A stretch of DNA of 64,000 nt from UBA2210 sp036825195 (GCA_036825195.1 DAISYQ010000005.1:1-64000); one strand, 5' to 3'. Shown: positions 33,773-42,715, counted from the first letter of the stretch. Notes: generated by a model not told the origin, from the letters alone. Numbers and translations are program-made.

Positions 33773-34585
33773 TCATTTTTCTCCCATGAATTTACCGTCT
33801 GTGAATGGCCCGGTGTATCGTCTCCCGTCGGGCATGGTGAGGATCCCCTGCCCGTTGTAGGTGCCGTCCCTGAAATCGCCCGTATACGTGCCGCCGGTTG
33901 CGGATGTGTAGGTCCCCTTTCCGCAGCGCTCACCATCCCTGAATTCGCCTTTGTAGACATCGCCGTTCGGATACGTGAATGTGCCGAAGCCGTCGTACCT
34001 GCCGTCTTTGAAGGAACCCTCGTATCGATATCCGGGAGATGTCATGGTGCCCCTGCCGTCTATCTTTCCGTCCCTGAACTGGCCGGTGTAGGTCCTGCCG
34101 TCAGCCGTTGAGAGCGTCCCCTGTCCGTCGAACCGTCCCTTTCTGAAATCACCCATATATCGGTCACCGTTGGGAAGGAGCATGGTCCCCCGGCCTTCCA
34201 TCTCGTTATTCCTGAACTGGCCGGTATATGTCCTGCCGTCCGTACCGGTGAACGATCCCTCCCCCTCACAGACGTTATCGGTAAAGGTTCCCTCGTAGAT
34301 GCCGTCCGGTGTCGTCAGGGTTCCCGTTCCGTTGAAACGGTTGTCCCTGAACTCTCCCGTATAGCTGGTTCCATTGGCATAGATGAGAGTTCCGGAGCCG
34401 TGGAGGGCGGAGTCCTTGAACTGGCCGGTGTACTTCGCACCGTCGGGAAAGAGATAGACCCCCTGGCCATTCTCGCAATCGCCCGACACGCAGCCGCCGT
34501 AGAGGTAGAGCGGGTACAGGAATAGAAGAAGTGCGATCAGCGCCGTATTAAACAGGGAGACCGTGGTTTTTGTTCGCTTATCCAT
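33773..34585 (-). CDS. Exported MORN-repeat protein
   Basis: A 270-residue protein with an N-terminal hydrophobic segment (about 9-30, followed by 'YGGCVSGDC', a poor lipobox) and then ten 23-residue MORN repeats of the pattern 'GTLxxPDGxxYTGxFxDGxxxG', ending at the C terminus. MORN sheets bind lipids or proteins and often act as surface or membrane scaffolds. It is 56 bp downstream of the Ig-domain protein and may be the last gene of the pil operon. Confidence 0.85.
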   Translation of the reverse strand: MDKRTKTTVSLFNTALIALLLFLYPLYLYGGCVSGDCENGQGVYLFPDGAKYTGQFKDSALHGSGTLIYANGTSYTGEFRDNRFNGTGTLTTPDGIYEGTFTDNVCEGEGSFTGTDGRTYTGQFRNNEMEGRGTMLLPNGDRYMGDFRKGRFDGQGTLSTADGRTYTGQFRDGKIDGRGTMTSPGYRYEGSFKDGRYDGFGTFTYPNGDVYKGEFRDGERCGKGTYTSATGGTYTGDFRDGTYNGQGILTMPDGRRYTGPFTDGKFMGEK

Positions 34586-34641
34586 GTATCGTCTGTGAAC
34601 AGGCCTCCCTTTTCATGAAATAGCCAGTTTTCTGAGCGTAA

Positions 34642-37600
34642 CTATGGCTCCACAGCTACATCTTTCACGGTAACCACCTGAACTACCGTATCCGATTCTC
34701 CCAGGTTATTCCATACTTTGAATGAGACGATATAATTTGTGTCAATATAACCAGAGGGAGTTGCTGGAGGTGGACCAGCAAGATCGACACTCCCGGGGTT
34801 CTGAGCGTTTGAAGTCAACAGCTCCGTCCCATTGATATCGGCAAATGTCCAGAACCAGTTGTGGATGGTCGTGCCCGAAACGGCAGTGGAGTTGTCCGTA
34901 AAGAGGACGTGTTGGCCGTCACCCAAATCGGTCCAGTTAAAGGCCGCCGTTGGTGCCGTCGGTGTTACGGTCTGGTCCGTCACCTCAACCACCTTCATAA
35001 TGGTATCCTGTGCGCCGAGGGCGTCGGTCACCGTGAGGGTCACCACGAAACTCCCCGCGGAATTCAGGCTGACGCTGCCGGGATTCTCTTCGGTTGAAGT
35101 CGAAATCACCAGTCCGCTCGCACGGGCGAAGGTCCACGACCATCCGACAATGGCGGCATTTGTTACCAGCGATGGTGTCGAGGCGTCGGTAAAGAGGACA
35201 TGATTTTCGTCGTTCAGATCTTCCGCGGTGAAATTCGCTGTCGGGAATTCAGCCGTGGTCAACGTGATATCCGTCGTCGCGGAGGCGCACTCGGAGTCGA
35301 GCACGGCCACCGTGATCGTTTCGGTTCCGGGGGTGTGGGATGACGTGTAGGTCGTCTCTGCGATACCATTCACCGTTGTAACAGACCCTGGATAGACCGT
35401 ACCGGTCCCGGTTGTAACCATAAAGGCCACGATTTCCCCATCGGCGGGACGGTTCAGGGCGTCGGTCACCACGGCGGTTACCGTGCTGGTGCTCACCCCG
35501 TCCGCGGTAAGCGTGGAAGGGGCAGCGGAAAGGGTTACCGATTTCGTTGTGTATGGTGAGTGGGGCAGATGGCAGGCCTCATCCTCCTGGTAGGGAAGCC
35601 AGAAGGTGTAGGTTGTCTTTGTCTCTGTGCCGTGAACGAAGGTGGTAGCGGTGAACTCATCTTCGATCCAGGCCGCCGAAGATTTCAGGTATATCAGATC
35701 GAAGGTGGCCACGCCGTTTTCATCGGTGGTGACATAGGGAGGGATTGATCCCGCCGCGGATATGGGGGGTGTCAGGAACCCATCCCCGTTCCGGTCCTCA
35801 CCGGAGTCCAGGATCAGGTTTCTGTTTTCGTCCTCATTGGTGAGGATGCATTCATACATGGGCTCGCATTTATCGGGCTCAACCTCATACCAGTACCCCG
35901 TGGCGCAGCGTTTCGGCCAGACGCCGAGGGAAACGGTTGTACCCTGTACCGGATTGCCGTCCGAGTCGGTTACCTGAACGGCCATGGGGAGTTTATAAGC
36001 CGTATCGTTGCTGACGGATTCTATGGCACTGCCCTGGGTGACCGTTACCGCACCGGCGGTGCCACCGATGATAATGGAGACGCAATCGGCACCGGCCGCC
36101 GGGATTCCCACCACGGAGGCGCATATCTGGACACCGTCCGCACCCGAAGAGATCGCACCGGCGGTAAAGGTCGCCGTCGCCTTCCCTTCTTTATTTGTGT
36201 AGGCGATGGCGGGTGATATGAATTCTCCTCCGCCCGTTGCCGTGCCGTCCGTTATGAAGAATGCGACAGGGGCGCCCTTGATGATTTGATCGCTGTTATT
36301 CCGTACCGTCGCTACCAGTGTGGCCGTGTTGATATCTCCCGCATTTGTTTCTGTGATCGTCGGGCTCGCCTGGAGGGCGATCTGCGATGACGCGCTCACG
36401 GGAGGATAGATTTCAACTTTCAGGGAATCGCTGGTGAGAGGATCGGTTGCGTCCATGACCCAGATGGTTGCGACTCCGGCTGTATCGGAGATCAGCACGG
36501 CCGAAGCCGTTCCCGCCGCCGATACCGGCACGGTTATAACCCGGCCTATCTCGCCTCCGCCTGTCAGCTGCCCAACCGTCGTCACAAAGAGGACATCGTC
36601 CTGATCGGGGGCGTTAACCGTTATGGGAAGGATGCTTCCCGTATAGAGCATAGCGGGGTCCTCATCGGGGGAGGTAATGCCGAATACAAAGCCCACCTCT
36701 CCTACCACGAAGTCCTGGCTCGCTTCGGCACCCAGACATTGCGCCGTGACGGTTACATCACCGGGGGTGTTTCCCGAGACGTCCACAGAGAGCCTGCCGT
36801 TTTCCGTCGTGCCGGACTGTGCGGACAATGAGACCCGTTCCGCCGGGGTGGCGGTCAGGATGACGGGTGCACCATTGATACCCGTCCCCCCCGCATCGCT
36901 GACGGTGACGGTGAGGTTAACCGCCGAAGCGCCTATTTCTATGTTTGTTGTATCGGCTGAAAGGGCCACGGTTGTCCCGGTAATCTCCACATTGACATAG
37001 CGCGGTTCTTCGATGCCGTAAACGGAGGCCCCTATCGACACGTAGTGATTTTCCTTGTCCGCTCCAGCTGAAAAGGTCACGCTGGCCTTTCCTTCGGCGT
37101 CCGTTTCCGCGTTCGAAGCGCTGAGCTGCCCTCCTGTCGCCACGAAGGCTACGGTGACTCCCTCGATAACGGCATTACTCTGGGCACGGACCGTCGCGGT
37201 GATGGTAACGCTGTCGGAAGCGTCCGACTTTACGGTCGTCTTTGACGATGCAAGCGAGAGTGCAGCGGGCACGTCGGAAACCGCGACAAATTGCACGGTT
37301 ATCCCCTGCGTCGTTCCGTCCGATGAGGCGGTGACCGAGGCCGTGCCGGCGATCGTGGAATGGAGAGAAACGACCCTCGTTCCAGAATCATCCCCTGTTG
37401 CTACCGTATAGGTGGCTTGATTATTCGAGAACACGCCGAGAGTCGTGGAGAATGTTACCTTCTTCCCCTTTGTAACCGCTTCTCCGGAGCCGTCTTTCAG
37501 GGTGGCCGTGATCGCTGCCGAACTCGAACCGTCCGCGGAAATGCCTTCAGCAGGTTCGGCGCTCAGGGTTATCGAGGCGGTCGTTGTGCTTGAACTGCCC

Positions 37601-37698
37601 CCATCACTGCTGCTTTCCGTCGAACTTCCCCCGCACGATATCAGAAGGGTAACGATACAGATGATGGCAAGGCCAAACAGAAGGTGTCTTTCTCTCAT
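34642..37698 (-). CDS. Large Ig-like/PKD-domain surface lipoprotein
   Basis: A 1018-residue lipoprotein with the lipobox LISC (Cys 22) and a Ser/Thr linker. About residues 40-830 hold a series of bacterial Ig-like (Big_1/invasin type) domains, recognisable by repeated 'GSGEAVTKGKKVTFSTT', 'NAVIEGVTVAFVATGGQLS' and 'GKATATFTAGAIS' motifs. One loop has four Cys and an EF-hand-like run 'DSGEDRNGDGFLTPP'. Two PKD-like domains close the chain ('VLFTDAST...GWSWTFA' and 'VLFTDNST...NWFWTFAD'). Such proteins are adhesins or fibre components. It follows pilQ by 72 bp on the same strand, which suggests a pilus-linked adhesin. Confidence 0.85.
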   Translation of the reverse strand: MRERHLLFGLAIICIVTLLISCGGSSTESSSDGGSSSTTTASITLSAEPAEGISADGSSSAAITATLKDGSGEAVTKGKKVTFSTTLGVFSNNQATYTVATGDDSGTRVVSLHSTIAGTASVTASSDGTTQGITVQFVAVSDVPAALSLASSKTTVKSDASDSVTITATVRAQSNAVIEGVTVAFVATGGQLSASNAETDAEGKASVTFSAGADKENHYVSIGASVYGIEEPRYVNVEITGTTVALSADTTNIEIGASAVNLTVTVSDAGGTGINGAPVILTATPAERVSLSAQSGTTENGRLSVDVSGNTPGDVTVTAQCLGAEASQDFVVGEVGFVFGITSPDEDPAMLYTGSILPITVNAPDQDDVLFVTTVGQLTGGGEIGRVITVPVSAAGTASAVLISDTAGVATIWVMDATDPLTSDSLKVEIYPPVSASSQIALQASPTITETNAGDINTATLVATVRNNSDQIIKGAPVAFFITDGTATGGGEFISPAIAYTNKEGKATATFTAGAISSGADGVQICASVVGIPAAGADCVSIIIGGTAGAVTVTQGSAIESVSNDTAYKLPMAVQVTDSDGNPVQGTTVSLGVWPKRCATGYWYEVEPDKCEPMYECILTNEDENRNLILDSGEDRNGDGFLTPPISAAGSIPPYVTTDENGVATFDLIYLKSSAAWIEDEFTATTFVHGTETKTTYTFWLPYQEDEACHLPHSPYTTKSVTLSAAPSTLTADGVSTSTVTAVVTDALNRPADGEIVAFMVTTGTGTVYPGSVTTVNGIAETTYTSSHTPGTETITVAVLDSECASATTDITLTTAEFPTANFTAEDLNDENHVLFTDASTPSLVTNAAIVGWSWTFARASGLVISTSTEENPGSVSLNSAGSFVVTLTVTDALGAQDTIMKVVEVTDQTVTPTAPTAAFNWTDLGDGQHVLFTDNSTAVSGTTIHNWFWTFADINGTELLTSNAQNPGSVDLAGPPPATPSGYIDTNYIVSFKVWNNLGESDTVVQVVTVKDVAVEP

Positions 37699-37770
37699 TG
37701 TGTAACTCCTTTAGATTCTTCCTATACGATATTTCATGGGATCGGAACTGTTGAAGTCCCTCGAGGGTGA

Positions 37771-39423
37771 TTACCCCTCTTCCCCTATTATTCTCGGGGT
37801 AACGAATATCAGCAATTCTCTTTTTTCGTTGGTGACGGATTTTGTCTTAAACAACCAGCCGAGTACGGGGATATCCGACAGCCAGGGGACCCCCTCCTTT
37901 GAGTTGCTCTCGGTGGTATAATATATGCCGCCGATAACGATCGTATCACCGTCCGCGACAACCACCGTGGATTCCACACTGTTCGTCTTTATCGGTGGTT
38001 CCTCGGTTGTCCTTGTCCAGTCTGCGTAATCGTTGTTGGCCTTGACTTCTATGGAAATCCTGCCCTCGGGGGTGATGGTGGGCGTCACTTCAAGCTGCAA
38101 CACCGCATCCTTGAACTCCGTATTTGCCTTTCCATTGTCGTCGATAACCTTGTAAGGGATTTGCTCGCCCTGTTTGATCGTGGCCTTTACGCCATCGAGG
38201 GTGGTGACCTTGGGGGAGGAAACGATCTTGACATCTCCCGTATCTTCAAGGGCCGATAACTGGGCATCCAGGATAAATTTACTTGTTCCCATGACCAGCC
38301 CGAGGGCCGGAGTGGCTACCGTCGAAACGGAAGGAAAATTCACGGCAACGTTGCTGTCGGTCAGACCGATCCCGTTCGGAAGGGTGGTCAGAGCTCCGGA
38401 CGCGGATGTTCCGACCATGACGCCGTAATCCTTCTGTCCCCACTTATCCTTATAACCGTATCCCCATTTGATTCCCAGCTCGCTGGAAAAATTTGTGCTC
38501 ACCTCGACGATCTTGGCCTCTATGGAGATCTGATTGAGCCTGCCCTGGGCGACATCCTTTTTCTGCTGTTCCTCTTCGGCCTTCTTGAGCTCCGCAAGGG
38601 GCAGCACCGTTATGACCTTTCCCGACTGCTTTTTGCCGAGGCCATTTACCTCCAGGATCGTATCAAGGGCCTGATCCCAGGGGACATCTTTCATGTTCGC
38701 CGTCACATCGCCCTTCACATCGGGACCTGCAACAATATTGTACCCGCTTACTTCCGATATGAGCCTGAAGACACTTTTTATGTCGGCGTCCTGGAAGTCG
38801 AGTGTCATCTTTTCACCGGTGTACTGGATAATTTTTTCCGGCTGCGCATCGGTCTCCTTCCGTGGGGTTGCCGGTGCCTTTGCAGCGGTCGCAGGTTTGG
38901 TCTCCTGAACATATCCCGCAGTGGTCGGTTTTTCGTAGGACAGGGTAGACACATCAAAATCGATAACCACCTGCGTGTCGTCTTTTCTATAACGGTACGG
39001 GACGAGTTTTTTCAGAAGCACCCGCGCATATGCCCCCCCTCCACTCTCTGCGGTCTTTGGGGAAAGGGTTACGCTTTTCAGATTGCGCAGACTGCCCCCG
39101 CCGTATTCTTTTTGTGTCGTTTCCGGAATGGACACATCCCTGAAGTAGATCCCCAGGATATTTTCTGATTCCCTGGTTATATCGAAATCGGCGGCTTCGG
39201 AAAGGAGTATGGACACCCGCTCTCTTCCCTTCATCTTTTCAAGGGTCACGTCTTTGATATGGACGCCGAGTACGGGGGGCTCAACCGTTTCCTGCGTTTT
39301 CTGGGCGGGAGAAACTCCGGTGGAGGTGGTAGGGTTGTCACCAATCGTTGCACAGCCGGAAAGAACCAGAAGACCCATCAGGAAAAAAAGGGTAAAGGTA
39401 CGTATGCTGTTCTCTGGTCTCAT
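37771..39423 (-). CDS. pilQ: Type IV pilus secretin PilQ
   Basis: Outer-membrane channel of the type IV pilus. An AMIN-like domain follows the signal ('VTLEKMKGRERVSILLSEAADF'), then a secretin N0 (STN) domain ('QDADIKSVFRLISEVSGYNIV'), an N1 domain and the secretin core ('VEVSTNFSSELGIKWGYG', 'PKVTTLDGVKATIKQGEQIPY', 'VPWLSDIPVLGWLFKTKSV'). At 550 residues it is compact, with one AMIN domain. The signal ends in a lipobox (VLSGC), so the secretin is probably a lipoprotein. The pilP stop overlaps its start (ATGA). Confidence 0.95.
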   Translation of the reverse strand: MRPENSIRTFTLFFLMGLLVLSGCATIGDNPTTSTGVSPAQKTQETVEPPVLGVHIKDVTLEKMKGRERVSILLSEAADFDITRESENILGIYFRDVSIPETTQKEYGGGSLRNLKSVTLSPKTAESGGGAYARVLLKKLVPYRYRKDDTQVVIDFDVSTLSYEKPTTAGYVQETKPATAAKAPATPRKETDAQPEKIIQYTGEKMTLDFQDADIKSVFRLISEVSGYNIVAGPDVKGDVTANMKDVPWDQALDTILEVNGLGKKQSGKVITVLPLAELKKAEEEQQKKDVAQGRLNQISIEAKIVEVSTNFSSELGIKWGYGYKDKWGQKDYGVMVGTSASGALTTLPNGIGLTDSNVAVNFPSVSTVATPALGLVMGTSKFILDAQLSALEDTGDVKIVSSPKVTTLDGVKATIKQGEQIPYKVIDDNGKANTEFKDAVLQLEVTPTITPEGRISIEVKANNDYADWTRTTEEPPIKTNSVESTVVVADGDTIVIGGIYYTTESNSKEGVPWLSDIPVLGWLFKTKSVTNEKRELLIFVTPRIIGEEG

Positions 39424-39935
39424 GAATCTCCTCCATTTTTTCTAAGCGTAAGGATGACGCGTTCTTTTTGAGTGTTTCCCTCAAAATCTTTTATCTCTTC
39501 CTGCACAACCACACTGTCGGGTCGTATCTCCATCACGGTGCCGCTGTTGATCCCGATACGGGTTCCTGCGTGAAGGATATACCGTTTTCCATCCGGCGTC
39601 TCCACCATGGCAATCTTTTTTGTTCCGGCCAGGATAATACCGGTAAGGCGAAATTCCTCCGTTTCGAATCTCTGGAGCGGGGGAAGGGACATAATGTCTT
39701 TGGGCTTCTCCGGTTGTAGAGCTTTCACCGGTTTTTTTTCTTCTTCCACAATTTGAATAAAGGGTTTGAAGGGATCAGGTTTTCCCTCAGGATTGTATCG
39801 ATAGGTTTCGGTATTCACCTCTCCGGAATCGGTACCATACACCGCGGTGGTCGCAGATAAGAGAAACAGTACCACGAGTACCGCCGTCATCCATTTCGAT
39901 GGATGGTTATTTCTTTGGAGTGCCCTGTTGTCCAT
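39420..39935 (-). CDS. pilP: Type IV pilus assembly lipo/periplasmic protein PilP
   Basis: Periplasmic linker between the PilMNO complex and PilQ. An N-terminal signal or anchor (about 14-34, 'WMTAVLVVLFLLSATTAVYG') precedes the unstructured Pro/Lys-rich part and the PilP beta domain ('ETEEFRLTGIILAGTKKIAMV', 'IGINSGTVMEI'). No lipobox Cys is seen. The ATG at 39935 follows GAAGAG and overlaps pilO by 29 bp; Met 16 at 39890 is an alternative. Length 171. Confidence 0.9.
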   Translation of the reverse strand: MDNRALQRNNHPSKWMTAVLVVLFLLSATTAVYGTDSGEVNTETYRYNPEGKPDPFKPFIQIVEEEKKPVKALQPEKPKDIMSLPPLQRFETEEFRLTGIILAGTKKIAMVETPDGKRYILHAGTRIGINSGTVMEIRPDSVVVQEEIKDFEGNTQKERVILTLRKNGGDS

Positions 39936-40515
39936 TTGTCTCTTCCGTCTTTTCCAAAAACATGTATATCTTCATTGAACAGTCGGCGGTAAGGGTATTG
40001 TCGCCGCCTTTGTTCTCTCCCCCTTTGATTGTCATATCCGTTATATTGACAATGCGCGGGAGATGTGCCACGTTGTCGAAGAAGACAGCGATATCATTAT
40101 ATTTTCCTTCTACGGAAATCTTGACCGGTATCTCTGCATAAAATTCCTTCGGGACGGGTGCCATAGGTTCGAAAAGGATAAAATCGAGACCGGCATCTCT
40201 CCCTGCTTCGGAGACGGATGTGAGAAGACGAGGAATTTCCTTCTGCTCCGGAAGCTTGGCCAGGATTATTAGTAAGGATTTCTCCAGCTCGGCTATCTCT
40301 TTTTTGTACTTTTCTATCTGCCGAACGACCACTTGCCGTGCCGCAATCTGCCTGTTGATATTTTCCAGATCTTCACTCAGCCTGACCTTTTTATCAAAGA
40401 GGGGCTGAAAAAGGTAAAACCAGTAGAAGTATCCCAGGAGCAAAAACAGGAAAATGAATAACATCACCTTTTTCCCGGTGGACAGGCGTTTTATGTCATC
40501 AAGTCCTATCGCCAT
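39907..40515 (-). CDS. pilO: Type IV pilus assembly protein PilO
   Basis: Inner-membrane alignment protein that pairs with PilN. One transmembrane helix (about 17-37, 'VMLFIFLFLLLGYFYWFYLF'), a coiled coil (about 40-80) and a ferredoxin-like periplasmic domain ('ISVEGKYNDIAVFFDNVAHLPRIVNI'). Length 202. The gene is packed between pilN (3 bp) and pilP (overlap). Confidence 0.92.
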   Translation of the reverse strand: MAIGLDDIKRLSTGKKVMLFIFLFLLLGYFYWFYLFQPLFDKKVRLSEDLENINRQIAARQVVVRQIEKYKKEIAELEKSLLIILAKLPEQKEIPRLLTSVSEAGRDAGLDFILFEPMAPVPKEFYAEIPVKISVEGKYNDIAVFFDNVAHLPRIVNITDMTIKGGENKGGDNTLTADCSMKIYMFLEKTEETNGQQGTPKK

Positions 40516-40518
40516 TTC

Positions 40519-41070
40519 TTATTCCTTTTCCGCTTCCGCCGTACAGAGGAGCACAAACCCCATCAGTTTCACTCCTGAAATTATCGTTTGTTTGGATGAA
40601 ATCAGATCCACCGTTTGGATATAGGGAGAGTCTTCAAGCTCTTTCATAAACTGTGCTATGGCAGGGTTGTTGACGGCAATCCCCTCCACACGCAGGTTGG
40701 TATCCTTCTGTGCAAAACTGGTAATCCATTCACGTTGGGGTGAAATCCTGGAAGCGAGTTCGTCCATGATGTGCACCGGGAAGGTCCTGTTTTTTTCAAG
40801 AGATTCTATTATCCCTATCTTCTTTTCCAATAGTGCTTTATCCGCTTTGAACTTTTCCAGATCCCCCGTCACCTTTGTCAGAGAATCCAGTCTGGTACGC
40901 GCAGATTGGACCTCGGTTTCCAGTTTTTCCACGTCCATAATCATGAAGATGTGAAGAGCAATCAGCACAAGGAGAAACGCTCCGAAGGAGAGGAGACCGA
41001 TGATAAGCTGACGTTTGGTGCCGGCCTTCGCTTTTTCTTCACGATATGGAAGGAGGTTGATTTTTATCAT
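40519..41070 (-). CDS. pilN: Type IV pilus assembly protein PilN
   Basis: Inner-membrane protein whose cytoplasmic N terminus binds PilM. It opens 'MIKINLLPYREEK', the conserved PilM-binding sequence, then one transmembrane helix (about 22-44), a coiled coil and a Fimbrial-assembly (PilN) domain ending around 'SKQTIISGVKLMGFVLLC'. Length 183. It overlaps pilM by 4 bp. Confidence 0.93.
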   Translation of the reverse strand: MIKINLLPYREEKAKAGTKRQLIIGLLSFGAFLLVLIALHIFMIMDVEKLETEVQSARTRLDSLTKVTGDLEKFKADKALLEKKIGIIESLEKNRTFPVHIMDELASRISPQREWITSFAQKDTNLRVEGIAVNNPAIAQFMKELEDSPYIQTVDLISSKQTIISGVKLMGFVLLCTAEAEKE

Positions 41071-42137
41071 TTGTTTTCCATCCCCCTGAGGGCCAGGCCA
41101 ACTCCCACCGCTGCGATAGGGCCGATATCTTTTATATATGACGGACTGAAAACATTCGTATCGTAAGCTACATTTTGGAAGGGGTTGAATAGTTCCGTTT
41201 CACAGTGGAACTTTTTATTCATGGCATCGGCTATCCCCGGAATTCTGGAGCAACCGCCGCTGACGAGAATATGGCGTATATCCGACTCTCGTGCCGTTGA
41301 GGTGAAATAATCGAAGGACCGTCCTATTTCGAGAAAAATGGGTTCAAGGTACTCGAGGGTTTCCCCCTCGGTGTGATCGTGCTCTTCCGTACCTTCAAGT
41401 TTTATCATTTCGGCTTCTTCAAAGGAGACATCCAGTTTTTTTTGAAGGGCCTGTGTGATGGAGTTCCCTCCCAGGAGAATATTTCTTGTAAAAACGGACT
41501 CATTGTCTTTGACGATATTGATGTTGGTTATGCTTGAGCCGATATTCACCAGGGCAACGGCATCTTCGGCGTCAAAATCATAGTTTTCTTCATAGGCCGT
41601 CTCCAAGGCAAAGGAATCAACGTCCATGATTGCGACGCTCCGTCCCGCTTTTTCTATGGCATAGGTGTAGCTTTCGGTAACGTCCTTTCGCGCGGCGGCG
41701 ATGATAACTTCCATCTGATCCGGATCGAGTCTCCGCTGTTCGCTGCATATGTGAAAATCGAAATTAACATCTCTGATGTCGTCGAAGGGCATGTATTCAC
41801 CTGCTTCATCGATAATCAGATCACGGAGTTCCTCCTCTTCCATTTTACGGAAGTTTGCATTTTTGATCATGACAACATGCCCGGAGAGGGCCGTTACGAC
41901 ATTCGCTGCGCCGGAGTGGGAGACCTTGAAAAGTTCCCTGATTTTTCTGACGAGGGTGTCATGATCCTTTATCAAACCGTTCTCAATGATTCCCCGTTCC
42001 AGATGCACCTGGGCAAAGTTTTTCAGGATGCAACCTTCCGAGGTATATTGCAGCTCAACCAGCTTGAGGAGGTTTGATCCTATATCGATTCCAGCGGTTT
42101 TCTTGCTTCCGGGAAGCAGATTTTTTAGTGAAAACAT
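41067..42137 (-). CDS. pilM: Type IV pilus assembly protein PilM
   Basis: Cytoplasmic actin-like ATPase of the pilus platform. The N terminus 'KTAGIDIGSNLLKLVEL' is the nucleotide-binding phosphate 1 motif, and 'ALVNIGSSITNINIV' and 'HILVSGGCSRIPGIADAM' are the phosphate 2 and adenosine motifs. The ATG at 42137 gives the typical PilM start; a TTG at 42164 overlapping the FtsB-like gene is the alternative. Length 356. Confidence 0.94.
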   Translation of the reverse strand: MFSLKNLLPGSKKTAGIDIGSNLLKLVELQYTSEGCILKNFAQVHLERGIIENGLIKDHDTLVRKIRELFKVSHSGAANVVTALSGHVVMIKNANFRKMEEEELRDLIIDEAGEYMPFDDIRDVNFDFHICSEQRRLDPDQMEVIIAAARKDVTESYTYAIEKAGRSVAIMDVDSFALETAYEENYDFDAEDAVALVNIGSSITNINIVKDNESVFTRNILLGGNSITQALQKKLDVSFEEAEMIKLEGTEEHDHTEGETLEYLEPIFLEIGRSFDYFTSTARESDIRHILVSGGCSRIPGIADAMNKKFHCETELFNPFQNVAYDTNVFSPSYIKDIGPIAAVGVGLALRGMENK

Positions 42138-42156
42138 CAGGCTTGTCCACTTTCCA

Positions 42157-42423
42157 TCAGTCAATAAATTGGTAAACTATATCACCCTTTTTCACCATGC
42201 CGAGTTCTCTTCTCGCTACTGTCTCAACGTGACGCGGATCGGTCTTGAGCAACAATACCTCTCTTTTCAGATCGTCGTTCTCGGCCGCAATACATGCGTT
42301 TGCCTCTTCAAGAGCCGCTTGTTTTTCCTTCAGCATGCGGTAATCTGTAAATCCCCCGTTTCCAAAGAGTATAAAAAGCGACATGATAATGAAAATTCCG
42401 ACCAAAAACCTTCCGATTTTCAT
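42157..42423 (-). CDS. FtsB/DivIC-family septum formation initiator
   Basis: An 88-residue membrane protein with one N-terminal transmembrane helix (about 5-20) and a coiled coil (about 30-60, 'MLKEKQAALEEANACIAAENDDLKRE'), then 'DPRHVETVARRELGMVKKGDIVYQ', the family tail. It should belong to the FtsBL division complex. It is the first gene before pilM, and AAGGA stands 7 nt before its ATG, so a division gene shares the pilus promoter. Confidence 0.85.
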   Translation of the reverse strand: MKIGRFLVGIFIIMSLFILFGNGGFTDYRMLKEKQAALEEANACIAAENDDLKREVLLLKTDPRHVETVARRELGMVKKGDIVYQFID

Positions 42424-42462
42424 ACAGAGATCCTTTTTCCGTGCGGGACGCCAGCACTTTAA

Positions 42463-42480
42463 GCAGCAACAAGTATGCCA
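42463..42480 (-). promoter_or_regulatory. Sigma-54 (-24/-12) promoter of the ftsB-pil operon
   Basis: On the minus strand TGGCATACTTGTTGCT (42480-42465): GG of the -24 box at 42479-42478 and GC of the -12 box at 42467-42466 with exactly 10 bp between, matching TGGCAYR-N4-TTGCW in full. The start of transcription would be near 42454, about 30 nt before the ATG. Confidence 0.72.
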
Positions 42481-42531
42481 TAAGGCCTTTCAATCATCGA
42501 ATGCCGGGCACCGCAAGAAGTGCAGAGACGT

Positions 42532-42645
42532 GCAAGCATTGTCGAAAACAGGATATATACCGGTTGTGATGCGCCTAACTCTTTAATAACAAAAAGAATT
42601 GTCCTATTCCCACCAACGGCTCTCAGGCTTAGTGCAACGCTCTGC
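42532..42645 (-). other. Gene-free structured segment before the pil operon
   Basis: The 357 bp between the pil operon and the DUF39 gene hold no convincing gene. On the minus strand AGCGTTG (42641-42635) pairs with CAATGCT (42541-42535) and closes about 110 nt, with an inner stem GCCTGA/TTAGGC around 'GAGAGCCGTTGG'. A TATAAT at 42657-42652 lies just before it. It could be a small RNA or an enhancer-binding region for the sigma-54 promoter. Nothing in it was recognised. Confidence 0.3.
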
Positions 42646-42685
42646 CTGCCAATTATAACAATCCGAAATGACAAGATTTTTACTT

Positions 42686-42715
42686 ATTATACCCTTCTTC
42701 TGTTTTCCTGTACAA
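42686..42715 (-). promoter_or_regulatory. Sigma-70 promoter upstream of the structured segment
   Basis: On the minus strand TTGTAC (42715-42710), 18 bp, TATAAT (42691-42686). It faces the pil operon and could drive either a small RNA or a second transcript of the operon. Confidence 0.5.

Noticed and set aside
42532..42645. 6S RNA upstream of the pil operon
   Set aside because: The segment is shorter than 6S RNA and I cannot place the central bubble; it is kept only as an unidentified structure.
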